A stretch of 64,000 nucleotides of DNA, taken from positions 26,541,615 to 26,605,614 of the forward strand of contig OZ024940.1 in the NCBI GenBank assembly GCA_964017235.1. The letters run 5' to 3'. Positions 34,136 to 46,200 of the stretch are shown here, piece by piece. Positions within the stretch are counted from its first letter, which is position 1, and every line of letters starts with the position of its first letter. The notes under the pieces were generated by a model. The model was given only the letters and a program-made list of their open reading frames with translations. It was not told the origin of the DNA and ran no database searches. A program made the position numbers and the translations under genes. Source of the stretch: Sabellastarte sp. h YS-2021 (taxonomy: Eukaryota; Annelida; Polychaeta; Sabellida; Sabellidae).

Positions 34136-37100
34136 TGTAAGGCCAATCCATCTCTCTGTAATACCTAACATTTCTGAAAAGGATCTTTACTATTCTTCAT
34201 ACACATTGTGACTTCAATACCATCAGTGTGACAATAGACAAGGTGGCTGATGTGTGTGTGTATATGTGTTTTTTAACAGTGATTTTGTACTTATCAGGGA
34301 TTTCCACTTAGGGAAATCCCTCGACATTTGAGGGTTTGTGGTGGAGTCTCTGATACGTACAGATTCACTGTAGCATATAGATAACACGTATGTGTCGCCC
34401 TGTGAGACATTTCCTCTCCAATTGTGATGGATGAGTTCATTTTTGTTTTTGGTGAAAAAAAACTTAGTGTGGAGAGACCACACGGTTGTACAAGTTCCTC
34501 ACCATGTGTGTGTGCGTGATTTGTGGTCTCGAGTCTCCCACACATCACAATATCATCAAGTGTATGGTGTGACATTGCTTTATGTAGTTCTGTAGATATG
34601 AAGTGATAGAATTACAGCAAATAACATAGATACAACAGTTTCAGCTTGAACGTCATTTCCTATAATTTTTCTTTCTCCATGGCCATTTCTTACAGTTATA
34701 TGTAAGCACTACGGGCAGATCCATTTCATTGGGATTAATGTTATTCTGGTGGTTAATTGGTTATAAATGACCCTCCTTCTGCCGACCTATATTGGGTGGG
34801 GAATTCTTTTGACCAATGGACCTTTTTCTGTGAGAGATATAACCTTTAATACCGTTAGTTTAAAAGTCATCTGTTGATTTAACCTTACTCATGAAATCTT
34901 TAACACTAATGCTGCTTCTTGGTCACAAATCTGTATTGCTATGTGAGTTGTCCGGTTCAGAATATGTGTGCATTTAGAATGGTCGACTTCCATGGCAGGC
35001 ATTCTACCTTCTTACATGTGTTTCCAGGTCAGGTGAAGTTTCGGTTTACAGTTAATTTGTGTGGACCATGATAGGTGATAAAAGTAATGGTTATATGTTG
35101 TGATCATGTGACACTGACCCCACAGTGTAATCTTGGTTATCCAATCATTTTGGGAATGTTTTAGCAAAATGAAGAGTTTGTAACATTGAACATGTGTATG
35201 GAAGAGGTTTGGTAAATAGAGGTTTCAATGTAAGTTTTAGGTCATATGATATTTTGTTTGTGCACAAAATCATTTGAAAATGTGAAAACTGCATTTTAAG
35301 AAAACTTGGACCAACTAGCTGGAAACTTGTGTATCTAGTTTGGAATTTGGATCAGTTACAAAGTAAGAAAGGCCATAGGAAAGCTAAATTAATTTTCTCT
35401 GAATTGTATAGATTACCAAAATTGGTTCATCACTCTTTGATTTTTAATGGTTCCTGTGCTGTTCACAGATTCACACAGATTAGGTATCTTGGTCCTGCTT
35501 GGATGAATTAATTTTAATGTCCTGAATCTTCAAACTAGCCAGATGTTGGAGTTTACAGCCCACAAGACCTCCACTTGTGAGGTTCTGGGTTTGGGTCTTT
35601 TGTTGAGTGACAATTCATTTTGACTAAACGAATCATGAAAATGAAAGTTACATAGGTTTGTGGTGAACTGGTAATAAAAAACAGAAAAGTTCTAATAGCT
35701 AAATTTTGACCTCATTGTTGGGCTTATAAGATATCTTACATTATTAACATACTTGGTTTGAATTAGGGGTGAGTCGGTAGTGGCGGGATACCGGTATCGA
35801 GACAATTATACTGAAATACCGTGACCACTTTCAGAACCGGAATCTCGAATGTCAGCTAATATAATTATTGGGAAACGTACAATAGTAAATACCAAACCTT
35901 AATCTGAAGAAAACGTAAACTACTGTCTCATTTTTCACTAGATTTTAATGCATTTATTGCGATTTCTTTGAGAAAAACTGCCATGTTTTGGTTTACGGGA
36001 AAATCACTTCCTGTTTGTGGGTCTATTCGATTGGGGAAATGTTGAAACATGAACTTTTACAGTATCCTGGAATCGGGACGGTTTTGCATTGGCGGAATCC
36101 CGAACTAGAAAATCTGGTACCGTCGCACCCCTAGTTTTACTGGTTTTCTGACGAAACAAAGAACTGAGTAATCCATAAGAGTAATAATAAGAATTTCCAT
36201 TACATAGAATCTTGCTGGTCTTAAAGTCTGTAAACTCAGGTAAAAAACAAGTGAATAATTGAAGCTATTTCATGGGAAATGAAAGATTTTTTTTTTTTTG
36301 TTGTTTATTTTATATTTAAAGGTAAATAAGCATGGATGTAACCCCAAAATAGTGGGGTGGGTGGGGGCGGGGGGTTATTGCTATCTGGACATTGTTTAAA
36401 ACATAGGACTTGTTTTTTTCCCCCCCCAAGAAAATATTTCAAAAATAGTGTACATGAAAGTACAAATGTTGTCTTGTGTTTTTAGAAGATCATGTATTTT
36501 GTTGAGGTGTGGACGTTTCGATGGCCAGTTGGGAGGGAATTTGTAATTGTTTGAACAAGACATTTTGAAGGTGTTATATCTCATGTGTTAGTATATATTT
36601 TTTTTGTTCTTTTTGTATCGTCTTGTTTCCATGTAAGTGTTTGCATTTATTGATTTTTTATTCACATATTCATAGAAGTTTTTTTTTTTCCATTCATATA
36701 TATTGTATAGCTTTACAAGAAAAGAAATATGTAAAGTGGTATCGTGAAATCAAAAAAAAAAAAGAAGAAGAAAAAAGGAAGACAAACTATGGTCTCTCAC
36801 TTTCTGTCCATCACTGTATGCCCAAGTGTATGGGTGGCATAAAGCTGGGTTTCCATGTGTGCACAAATACTGGGGCTTGCAGTTTTTTAGACTGTTACGT
36901 GGTGTCTTTATATTTCTACTCGGGTTAACATGCAGAATATCCAATAGTTGATTATTTTCCGATTAATTGGAACAGACTCTCCGAACTGTCAATTTTGAAT
37001 CTGGGCAGTATTTTTTAACAATTACAGTAAGCATAATCCAACATACCATTTTTGATGCTTCAGGTTTTTGGCCTTGTGACCCAAATGACATAAAAAATAA

Positions 37101-38480
37101 AAAAAATCCTAAGACTGATCAAAAATTCTCATTTGAGCCACCACTATTTTCAAAACTAAATTTGGATATTGAAAGGAAAATGTTGAACAAGAAATTGGGA
37201 TGATTTTGTTACATGTTGTATGGTGTCGGACACATGGAAACGCAGCTTTTTGTATCGCCTTTGGATAGCATCTGACACTCCTAACACCCTATCACAATAT
37301 ACCCCCTCCCGGCTGCAAGAGTAATCTGGCTTCCATTCCAACGAATACTTTATCAATACCTGGTCGTGTAGACGTCCCGGCAGCCACTGTATCACTCATC
37401 GAATAGAACAATAATCCTCATCAGATGGACGTTTCCGAGGCTTGGAACTGATAAACCTATCAGATAAGATTTAATGCCCTGAGCTTCTAGGTTGAAATTT
37501 GAGGAAATTGTTTTGGTTTGGGGAAAGGGAGAAGTTTAGAAAAAGTGTTTTTCTTATGTGGGATAAAAAATTACAAAAAAAAAAAAAAAAGAGGACTTTG
37601 TGTGCTCAGTGCATTTTTGTATTGCAATTTGGGAAAGAAAACCAATTTTTGTCGTCCAAATTTAGCATATTGTTTTTAGTTGGAAAAAAAAAAAAGTTGT
37701 ATATTCTTGCAATATTTTTACTATTTGAAACCAAAATTATGTGTGCTCATCGCAGTCATGTTTATTATTGAAAATTCTATAGTTTTTCAGCTCAATGCAA
37801 TAGTGTTTACTATATAAGATATTGCTAAACTATTAGATAGTAAAAGTGACATTTATATTTGCATTTTCAGAGTATTTCAATGTGAAAATTCAAGAACTGT
37901 CTTTAAAATATAAAAATATAAAATTCATGAATTCTCGTATGCAAGTGGCAAAAAAAATTAAAAAAAAAAAATGTTTATTTAGCTAGTATTTTCCTGTATC
38001 TAAATCAGTGCTTTTTTGTATGAAATATAGCTTTATTCATTAACAATTCTGGTACTTAGAATGTTTCTTTGGTGTACAAAAAAAGAAAGCTTAAAAATGT
38101 ATATCTCCATTAGACATAAATAACATTTGGATATCTGTTTTAATCAAATTCGTAATTTTGTTGTTGGAAAAAAAAAAAAAAAATTGCATCAATTCATGTG
38201 GATATCTGACATATTGGTCAAACCAAGTTTTGTTGTATTTTATTTTAGATCCTAAATTGACAGATTATTTTTTGTGAGAAACTGTAAATTACTGTTTTGG
38301 AGTTTTTGGAACAGAAATTAAAAAGAAAATTGTGTTTTCAAAAATAACCCTTTGGTATATACTGTGTATATTGAAAAAGTAAAGTATAATTTCATCAAAA
38401 TTTTACATTTTCTGTACAACAAATTGTAAATCAAAAAGAATCCAAAATTTAATGTAAATAAACTTTTGTCATGGTGCACT
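34136..38480 (+). other. Probable long SYNCRIP 3' UTR and downstream flank
   Basis: No convincing gene is present. The stretch is T/A-rich with several A- and T-runs. A MITE lies at 35764-36133. An AATAAA at 38457-38462 is a candidate poly(A) signal. Vertebrate SYNCRIP also has a long 3' UTR, but transcript data would be needed to place the end. Confidence 0.4.
35764..36133. mobile_element. hAT-type MITE
   Basis: The ends are taggggtgagtcggta and ggtaccgtcgcaccccta. The flanking octamers gtttgaat and gttttact match at 6 of 8 positions, so the duplication is decayed. Internal text matches other MITEs of the window. Confidence 0.75.
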
Positions 38481-39051
38481 TGAAGTCTGATATTATTTGG
38501 CAATTGAGTTCTACACAAAATTTGCTGATATAAAATCTGCATAAAATCCACTTAAAAGCATCCGAACCATCGCCCACTTGCATTTTGTTTACAATTGACA
38601 GTTTCGACAGTTCCTAAAATCTTTTTACATTTTTCTGGTGAAAGAAGCAACGATTGAATCGCATTTTCTAGCACTGAAAGTTCTGCTGCGCTTGCACATT
38701 TAAACTGGGTTTTTTTTTCTGTTTTCAGTTTAATTTGGCATCAGTGGGGAACATTCAGACAAGGCTCTTTGAACTATCAAATCTCTTTCATTAACAGCAG
38801 TTTCTCATTATATGCCTGTGGATTTCCATAGTTGCTCTGTTGAAACAAAGGCTTAAAACTGGGCAATTCAAGAGCTCTTCGACCCCAAATGATATCCAGA
38901 TACCAAATAAGGCAAATTTTGCCACATGCTCAAATCCTCCTCAGTATTAAACCCCGGACAAATATGACCCTGTTTTCCAACCTCTCGGTAGAAATATGGT
39001 TTGTTAATGGCTTAGTAGGCACATTGAAATGATGTGCATGTTAACAGGAAC

Positions 39052-39412
39052 TAGTGCTGGTATTGTTTATCGATATTGAAAGATTTATCAATTCAAGCTA
39101 CGTTTGCCTATAGCAATAATGTAGAGTAAAATATCAATAACGAAACATACAACTTAACAGGTATAACTATCATGGTTTTCATTCAAATAAAGTACAATAT
39201 TTGAGAAGTCCGTTTTCATGTTATTTTTGTCAACTTTCACTTACCGCTAAAGCAGAAATGCCATATTTGTTTACATTTCGGGAACTTACTAAAACTTGCG
39301 AAAAAGTTTGTAAGCTGTTTCTAGGAAAACATCTCGTACACCGATATTTCAATATAGAAGGCAAAATGTGGTTTGATATCGATAGAAATATTTTTATTCG
39401 ATACCAACACTA
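39052..39412. mobile_element. hAT-type MITE
   Basis: The ends are tagtgctggtattgttt and cgataccaacacta. The duplication acaggaac is perfect (39044-39051 and 39413-39420). Confidence 0.9.
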
Positions 39413-40199
39413 ACAGGAACACCCCAACTTTAACCTTGAACTATCCTCCCCATGCCCAAGCCCTGTCAATGTCCAGTGGGTTTGGACAAGCAACGATTTG
39501 TGTTTCCTCCACCTGAGAATCTGCTGGCACAGAAATTAGTAGAAAGTGTACTAGGTTGGACGTTGCCAAGAGGTTTACCATGCTTCCCATGTTGAATGCA
39601 TCTCCCAGGCTGTGGCTCCAAGTGGCAATGCCGAGGGCCTGTCCCAATATGACTGGCTGTTGAACATTGCATAAGACTCTTACTTTATCTTAGTGGTCGG
39701 GACCACAAGTTGGTTATAAGTAAATTGTTGGAATTTACCAATTGGTCATTTAATTGGTAAGGTACCATGTTTTGTGACAGCCTGATAGGACTACTGATTG
39801 TTGGCGGTTTATTGGGAAATCTCTTTAACACACTGTACTGGTTGGAGCCCTGAGTAAACCACTGTATTCACTGGTCAGATAATTGTGGTATACAGAAAAC
39901 TGGTCCCACAGAAAATACTCCAATTGATGAGTGCGTTGGAATATGTTGGTGTTAAGTTGGCAAAATATAGTTTTGTGGATGCTAGTATGAGGAATGTAGG
40001 GTGTGATCCTCTTGCACCTTCATCCTTGGAGGATGCTAGTTGTATCCACCAGAGGCATCTGGTGGATACTTTGGTTTAGCGTTTGCTACGCCGCCACGCG
40101 TAGAGGTTTTTTTTGGCATTAAGGCTCTCAGAGGAAAACTATGCAAGCTGGGTTCACCAAATTTGCAGGATATCTTCATTGGGAGGTAAGCTTCTCTGG

Positions 40200-41090
40200 G
40201 ACTGAAATTAGCCTCATTCTGAAAAAAACATTTGCTTATTATTGGTCCTAGAGGTTTGAAGTGTGAAACCAACTTATAGGAAATCATGGGCCGGGAATCT
40301 TTTGATGTGGTCAGATTTGACCTTGGACCCCTCCTCCAAGGTCATACGAGGATAGCCAAAGTTAAAAGTGCTTATAACTCGCTTATTATTGGTCCAAGGG
40401 GTTTGGGATGGTAAACCAACCTATATAAAATCATGAACTGGGAATCTTATGGTGTGGTCGGATTTGACCTTGGGCCCCTCCTTCAAGGTCAAACGAGGAT
40501 AGCCAAAGTTAAAAGTGCTTGTAACTCGCTCATTTGTTCAAGATGTTTGGGATGGTGAACCAACATATAGGAGATCATAAGCTGGGAATCTTCTGGTGTG
40601 GTCGGATTTGACATTGGGCCCCTCCTTGAAGGTCAAACGAGGATAGCCAAACTTAAAAGTGCTTATAAGTCGCTTATAATTGGTCCTAGAGTTTTGGGAT
40701 GGTAAACCTACTTATAGGAAAACATGGGCTGGGAATCTTTTGATGTAGTCAGATTTGATCTTGGACCCCTCCTTCAAGGTCATACGAGGATAGCCAAACT
40801 TAAAAGTGCTGATAACTTGCTTATTATTGGTCCTAGAGGTTTGCAGTGTGAAACCACGTTATAGGAAATCATGGGCTGGGAATCTTCTGATGTGGTCAGA
40901 TTTGACCTTGGACCCCTGCTTCAAGGTCAAACGAGGAGAGCCAAACTTAAAGGGGTTTATAACTTATTTATTATTGATCCTAGAGGTTTGCAATATGAAA
41001 CCAACTTGCAGGATATTGTGGGCTGGGAATCTTCCGATGTCAGATTTGACCTTTGGCCCCTCCTTCAAGGTCAAACAATGGTCCACTGAC
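40200..41090. repeat. Satellite array A1, about 145-150-bp unit, about 6 copies
   Basis: Each unit has cttattattggtcctagagg, then gggctgggaatctt, then gatttgaccttgg and cctccttcaaggtcaaac, then gaggatagccaaa. A near-perfect palindrome gtatccaccag...ctggtggatac at 40042-40069 lies just before the array. The same family forms a second array at 47.2-47.8 kb. Confidence 0.85.
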
Positions 41091-41977
41091 TTTGGTGAGT
41101 TGTCTTTCCGGTGGATACAGATTTGCATCGGTTCTCCGATGCGTAGGTCTAGTTTGACTGTGAGGTGGAACTTGTTGGGAACAGTTAGAAGTTGCTTGCT
41201 GAAGACAGTACAGAAGGATCACTGTAATCAGCAATTCTGCTGGAGTTGGGAGTTGAACCAATGCCTCTGGGTGGAGGAGGTTCTAGAATGCGTGATTTTG
41301 TAATAAAATTGCGGAACTGGGCGATGGAAGAGTCCATCTGATTTTGTGACTATTTTGACTTGGCGGAATGAGTAGAAATCCATTTCACATGTTGAAAGTA
41401 CTAAAGGCCACCCCCACTATGAGCCCAGTCATTAAATTGAACACTCAACTCTGACTTTAAGAAACACCCTACCCCCGGGAAAACAGCGAGGTCTGCTATT
41501 TGACCTTGCAGGGGCGTCAACTTGGCTCTACAGCCTCTGGTGAAAAAGTTGGAAGATAATGCAAGACTTTGAGTAGCATTCACCTTCTTTCTAATATCCA
41601 GGTGTACCTGGACTTCCACCGATTGTCCCTCGGCTGGTTAAAGGGTCAGAGTTCTGTTTATTTCTATGTAATCCAAAGGCATTGGGATTTTGTCCCTTAA
41701 TGTACATCCTTGACCCCTGGAACTACCTACAGTGGGCTTTTACAATGTATTGAGAGTGATGTAAAACCTCAGTTACTCACAGACCTTTTGTGTTTCATTG
41801 CTGTAAATCATTTCTGTGATATGGTTTGCTATTCTTCTATATTTTTTTTCTCTACATATCTAGAGAGCAAAAGAAAATCTGTTAAAATCTCAGTTTTTAT
41901 TAACAAAGTAACAAGACGGCCACTGCAATTGTGACTTATATCATTGCACCTGTTTCTCCATTACATTAAGATGTGTA

Positions 41978-42201
41978 GAGTAAGAAATCTAAAATTCGCC
42001 ACATATCTGAAATTCGCCACATGTGAAAATACTAATAAAATAAATGAATTCAGGTGAGATTTGTTGAATGTACAGTAAAGTAAGGCTTTTTGAACTGAAA
42101 AATACCAATTTTAAGGCAAAACATCATTTTCTTCATAAAATTAAATAAAGTTTTACAGGTGGCGAATTTTAGATTCCTGGTGAATTTTAGATTTCTTACT
42201 C
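41978..42201. mobile_element. TA-flanked MITE
   Basis: The left arm is gagtaagaaatctaaaattc and the right arm is its inverse (gaattttagatttcttactc). TA dinucleotides flank it at 41976-41977 and 42202-42203. A second inner repeat of the gaaattcgcca text is present. A mariner-like origin is inferred from the TA target. Confidence 0.8.
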
Positions 42202-42447
42202 TAGTAAATGCAGTCACCTGGAATACAATTTCACTCCAAATCTCCTTCAGTTCCTCATGAGTAAAAATCAACGTAAAACAAATGTACATTTGAATGGGAT
42301 CTGGAGTAATAAAAATACTTAATTAACCAAGAACTGTTATTTGGGTACATCTCAGCAGAAATAACCAAATACATCTAACTTAAAAGCTTGGAACATTCTA
42401 CTCTACAGTTCTACTTTAAAGAGGGATAGGGGTCACCTTTCCTGGAG

Positions 42448-42509
42448 CAGGCCTTGTCTCAATATGACCCTGGCTGTTGAATGGGATGTAAAGCCCCCAA
42501 CAAACAAAA
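42448..42509 (+). mobile_element. SINE 3' fragment, second family
   Basis: aggccttgtctcaatatga and ccctggctgttgaatggga are followed by tgtaaagcccc, the 3' end also seen near 16.75 and 20.47 kb. Confidence 0.6.
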
Positions 42510-42528
42510 AAAGTCAGTCAATTGGAAC

Positions 42529-42917
42529 TAGGGCTGTGACAGGTGCTGAAAAACGGCATCGAGTACTCTCCCTCTGACAACCGGCCCGAATTCGAGTAAC
42601 CGCGAGACTTAGTATCTACCATTAGAAGTCTTCTGGAAACAAATAGTCAGTTCTGGAAACGAAACTTGGGAAGAAAAACGTCTTCTATTCGACCAGATAA
42701 TATAGAATATGGAGTAAATTGTATGTTTTCAAGCAAAATAACAACTTTAATTGATATTATGTGATGGAAATGCTGAAATGTAACATATTTTACACAAGCG
42801 TTTGATTACGTGGGCGATAATACAATACCTTGTGAGTAACCGAGTTTTTAAAATGGACTCGAGTACAAGCCAAGACCGCCTCATACACCGAGGCTCGAGT
42901 ACTCATTCGCAGCCCTA
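42529..42917. mobile_element. hAT-type MITE
   Basis: The ends are tagggctgtgacaggtg and actcattcgcagcccta. The duplication attggaac is perfect (42521-42528 and 42918-42925). Confidence 0.9.
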
Positions 42918-43213
42918 ATTGGAACAAGGCATTACTTTGAAATACAACCGTGGCACTCTAAATTGGGCTGAGGTTTTTGAGCAAGGTACTTTAATCCTGA
43001 CAGTATGCCGTACTTTTCATCTCCTAATTGCACCAGCCCAGATCCAGAACATCCTGCCTTGCGCTGTGTACATTCAAAATTTGTTTTCCCCCTCCACCTT
43101 CTTGTCAGAACCTTTTTCAATTGTGCCCTTGTGCCCGATATTTCAATTTGAGCCACACCCCCAGTGAAGTTTTTTTTTTTGTTAATAACTACCATTTTTC
43201 ACAATCACATATC

Positions 43214-46200
43214 CTACCCAACCCAGAAATTGCAGTATCCTAGTCCAGTAACGGTACAGAACCGCTGCTTCTGTTGTAGTGTGCCCACGGTAACCCATTG
43301 CACATTCTGCTGCTGGTCTCCTTCATCGCTTAGAAAGTCCTCGATGTCCACTTTTTTCACGACGTCTTCGGACAAGTTGTCGATGTTCTGGCCTCCGATC
43401 ACAAACAGCTCCTTTCCCAGGAACTCTGCCCCAAACCATGCCACCTGAAATTATACAAGTTTGACTCTTTTCTAAACAGCTTACACACTTTTAATGACTA
43501 CAATTCTACACTTCCCTGAAAAGCATTATCTTTAAAGATTACTTTAAAATTAAATATTAGAAATTCTGATTTCTTTTCAGTGTAGACTTCTCTCTAAATT
43601 GTTCTTCCACTATTTTAGATACGAGATGCTGTTATGTTTCCAAACATTTAGCTCCTAGGTAAAAACTGTTATTTTATTCATTAATTCAAATCTGCCCATT
43701 ATCTTCATTCAGTCAATCTGTTCTGCTTACCTTGGCCCCCTTCCTGATGGTCATGCATTCGGCCGCTGACTCCAAGACATCCTGAGGTTTGTCTCCTTCG
43801 TCTCCCGCCGTAGCCGCAGCCCCTGTCATTCCCTCGCTTTCGCTCGTATTGGCTGCGTGCACTGCATCTAAACCATCCATGTCTATGGCCACGGATTGGT
43901 GGAATCCCAGAATCACTGCGGTGTGACGCACAAGAATGGCCTTGGGGCAGTTGACGGAGATTGGGAGTGAGACGCTGAGGATGACTGTGGTTTCCGTATT
44001 GGGATCATATTTCTGGATGACCTTCATGAAGTCCCGACCTCTTTTCTGAGCACCACCTGACAAGTGGAAGACCAATCAGATTTTGTACTATGTTGTTGAA
44101 CCTGTATAATTCTATTGCATGAGCAGTACTGAGTTCAGAGATTTAGTCTGAAAGAGCAATGAAGCTGTCTGATCCACAAGAATTAATTGATGTATGTGAA
44201 CCAGTCATTAATTTGACCCAAGTGAACATGTTTTGGAAAATGACAGTTGTCCATCAACAATTTACTTTAAATGATGCCATTCCAGTACATAGCTGAAGGA
44301 TTTCGGTTTATGTTATTTACTGTCTGGCAATAGTGAGATTAAGTGCTATACATCTGCTGTATGCTGGTCTCTGGCCTTGTGGTTAGGGGGGTCAGACTCT
44401 AGAGTGGTAGGTCTGGGGTTTCATCCTTGGCCAAGCATGGAGTTTGTACTCTTGGGACAAGGTACTCCGGTTTCCCTCTTCCTCAAGGGGTACTGACGTT
44501 AGGGATGGGTCGGTAGGGCCGGTGTCTTGGAATTGAGAGCATTTTACTGAAATACTTTCATGAGATTTTACAGCCATCACTTTGCCTGTCATTACGTACA
44601 ATGGAAGGGTTAAAATATTAGAAACATACCCCAAATCTGAAGAAATTATAAACTTTTATCCCATATTTTGTAGACTGCTATACAATAGTGAATATGTTAA
44701 GCAGAACTGCCATGTTTTAGTTCCGACACTTTATAACCTTAATCTCGCTTGTCAACATATATAATTGAAGGAAAACTTAAAACATTGGGGACAAACAAGA
44801 AATCTGAAGAAACTATACATGTTTATCTCATATTTTGTGTACTTCGGGTCTTTTATTGTGATGTCGTAACTAGGCAACGTCCATGTTTGGTTGGCATGTA
44901 CTAAAATGCGGAGTCTCGGAATCGGTGCAGTTGTGCATTGACGACCTCCCAATGTACACATTTTTGGTACCGACCCATCCCTAGGGGCACTAGAGTGGAA
45001 GGAAAACCTGTGACTCGTACAATGTTCTGAGGAGAAGAAATGCTAGGAATAATAAGAAGAACCAGAAACGGGAAATAACCACCAGCCATATGGGCCACTA
45101 AGTCCTAAGAAAGTCGGACTGTGTTAGTAGCAGATTTTCTATTTTGGTATCCTGAATCTCGCGAACAAGAAACATGGCAGTTCTGCTCAATGAGATTTTT
45201 ATAAAGGTCAGCAAATGTACAAAAATATGGGATAAAAATTTTGTAATTTCTTCAGATTTAGAGTCTGTTTCCAATATTTTTATGTCATCACTCTGCGGCG
45301 TGGGCGTCCGCGTCCGCGTGAACAACTTCTTCTCCAAAACTACAAGGCCTAGAGACATGCTGTTTTTTTTAAAAGATACCTTATCTATCGAGGATGAAAA
45401 ATTGTTCAAGGCATGCAAATCTGTCCGTCTGTTTGCTAGAGACATTACAAGGGGGGTACCCCCACCAAAAGTGTGAAAATTTCAACTTTTTATCACAATT
45501 TTCTCAGTGACTATTGCAGGGATTTCTCTCATATCTTGCATATATGTACTAGGCCAGAGGTAGATTCTCTTGTGTGAGTATGAGACCTGGATCTGTCTTA
45601 CTTTTTTTTTAATAAATTTTTTTAATAATTTTTAATGCATTAAAATTCATGAAATCATGCACTAAATCACTTATAACTTCAAAAGTGTTGCACTTACAGC
45701 ATTTTGTGAAAATATGTTGTTCAGCTACTTTTTTCATAGCTACAATATGGTGATTAAGTTGGGTGTCTGTCTCAATAGCTAAGTGAGTAATAGCTACTTT
45801 TGGGCTTTTCAGTAACTTCCATTATGAGTAAAATCACTTGTAACTTAAAAACTATTGCATTTAGAGAATTTCGTATAAATATGTTATTCAGCTACTTTTG
45901 GGCCAGCTACAACATAGTGAAATTTCAGACCTGTAGCTCATGGCATAGCTGAGTAATAGCTACTTTTAGGTTATCACTGTTGAGTAAATCGCTTATAACT
46001 TGAAAACTATTGCATTTAGAGAATTTCGTATAAATATGTTATCCAGCTACTTTTGGGTCAGCTATAACATAGTAAAATTTCAGACCTGTAGCTCATGGCA
46101 TAGCTGAGTAATAGCTACTTTTAGGTTATCACTGTTGAGTAAATCACTTATAACTTGAAAAGTGTTGCATTTAGAGCATTTTGTTAAAATATGTTATTCA

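Noticed and set aside
40806..41303. 165-codon open frame on the + strand
   Set aside because: It runs through the tandem satellite array; its peptide repeats with the array unit and has no domain.
45174..45476. 100-codon + strand frame
   Set aside because: The region looks like repeat DNA (block shared with MITE interiors, then a GC-rich repeat-like stretch); no domain seen.
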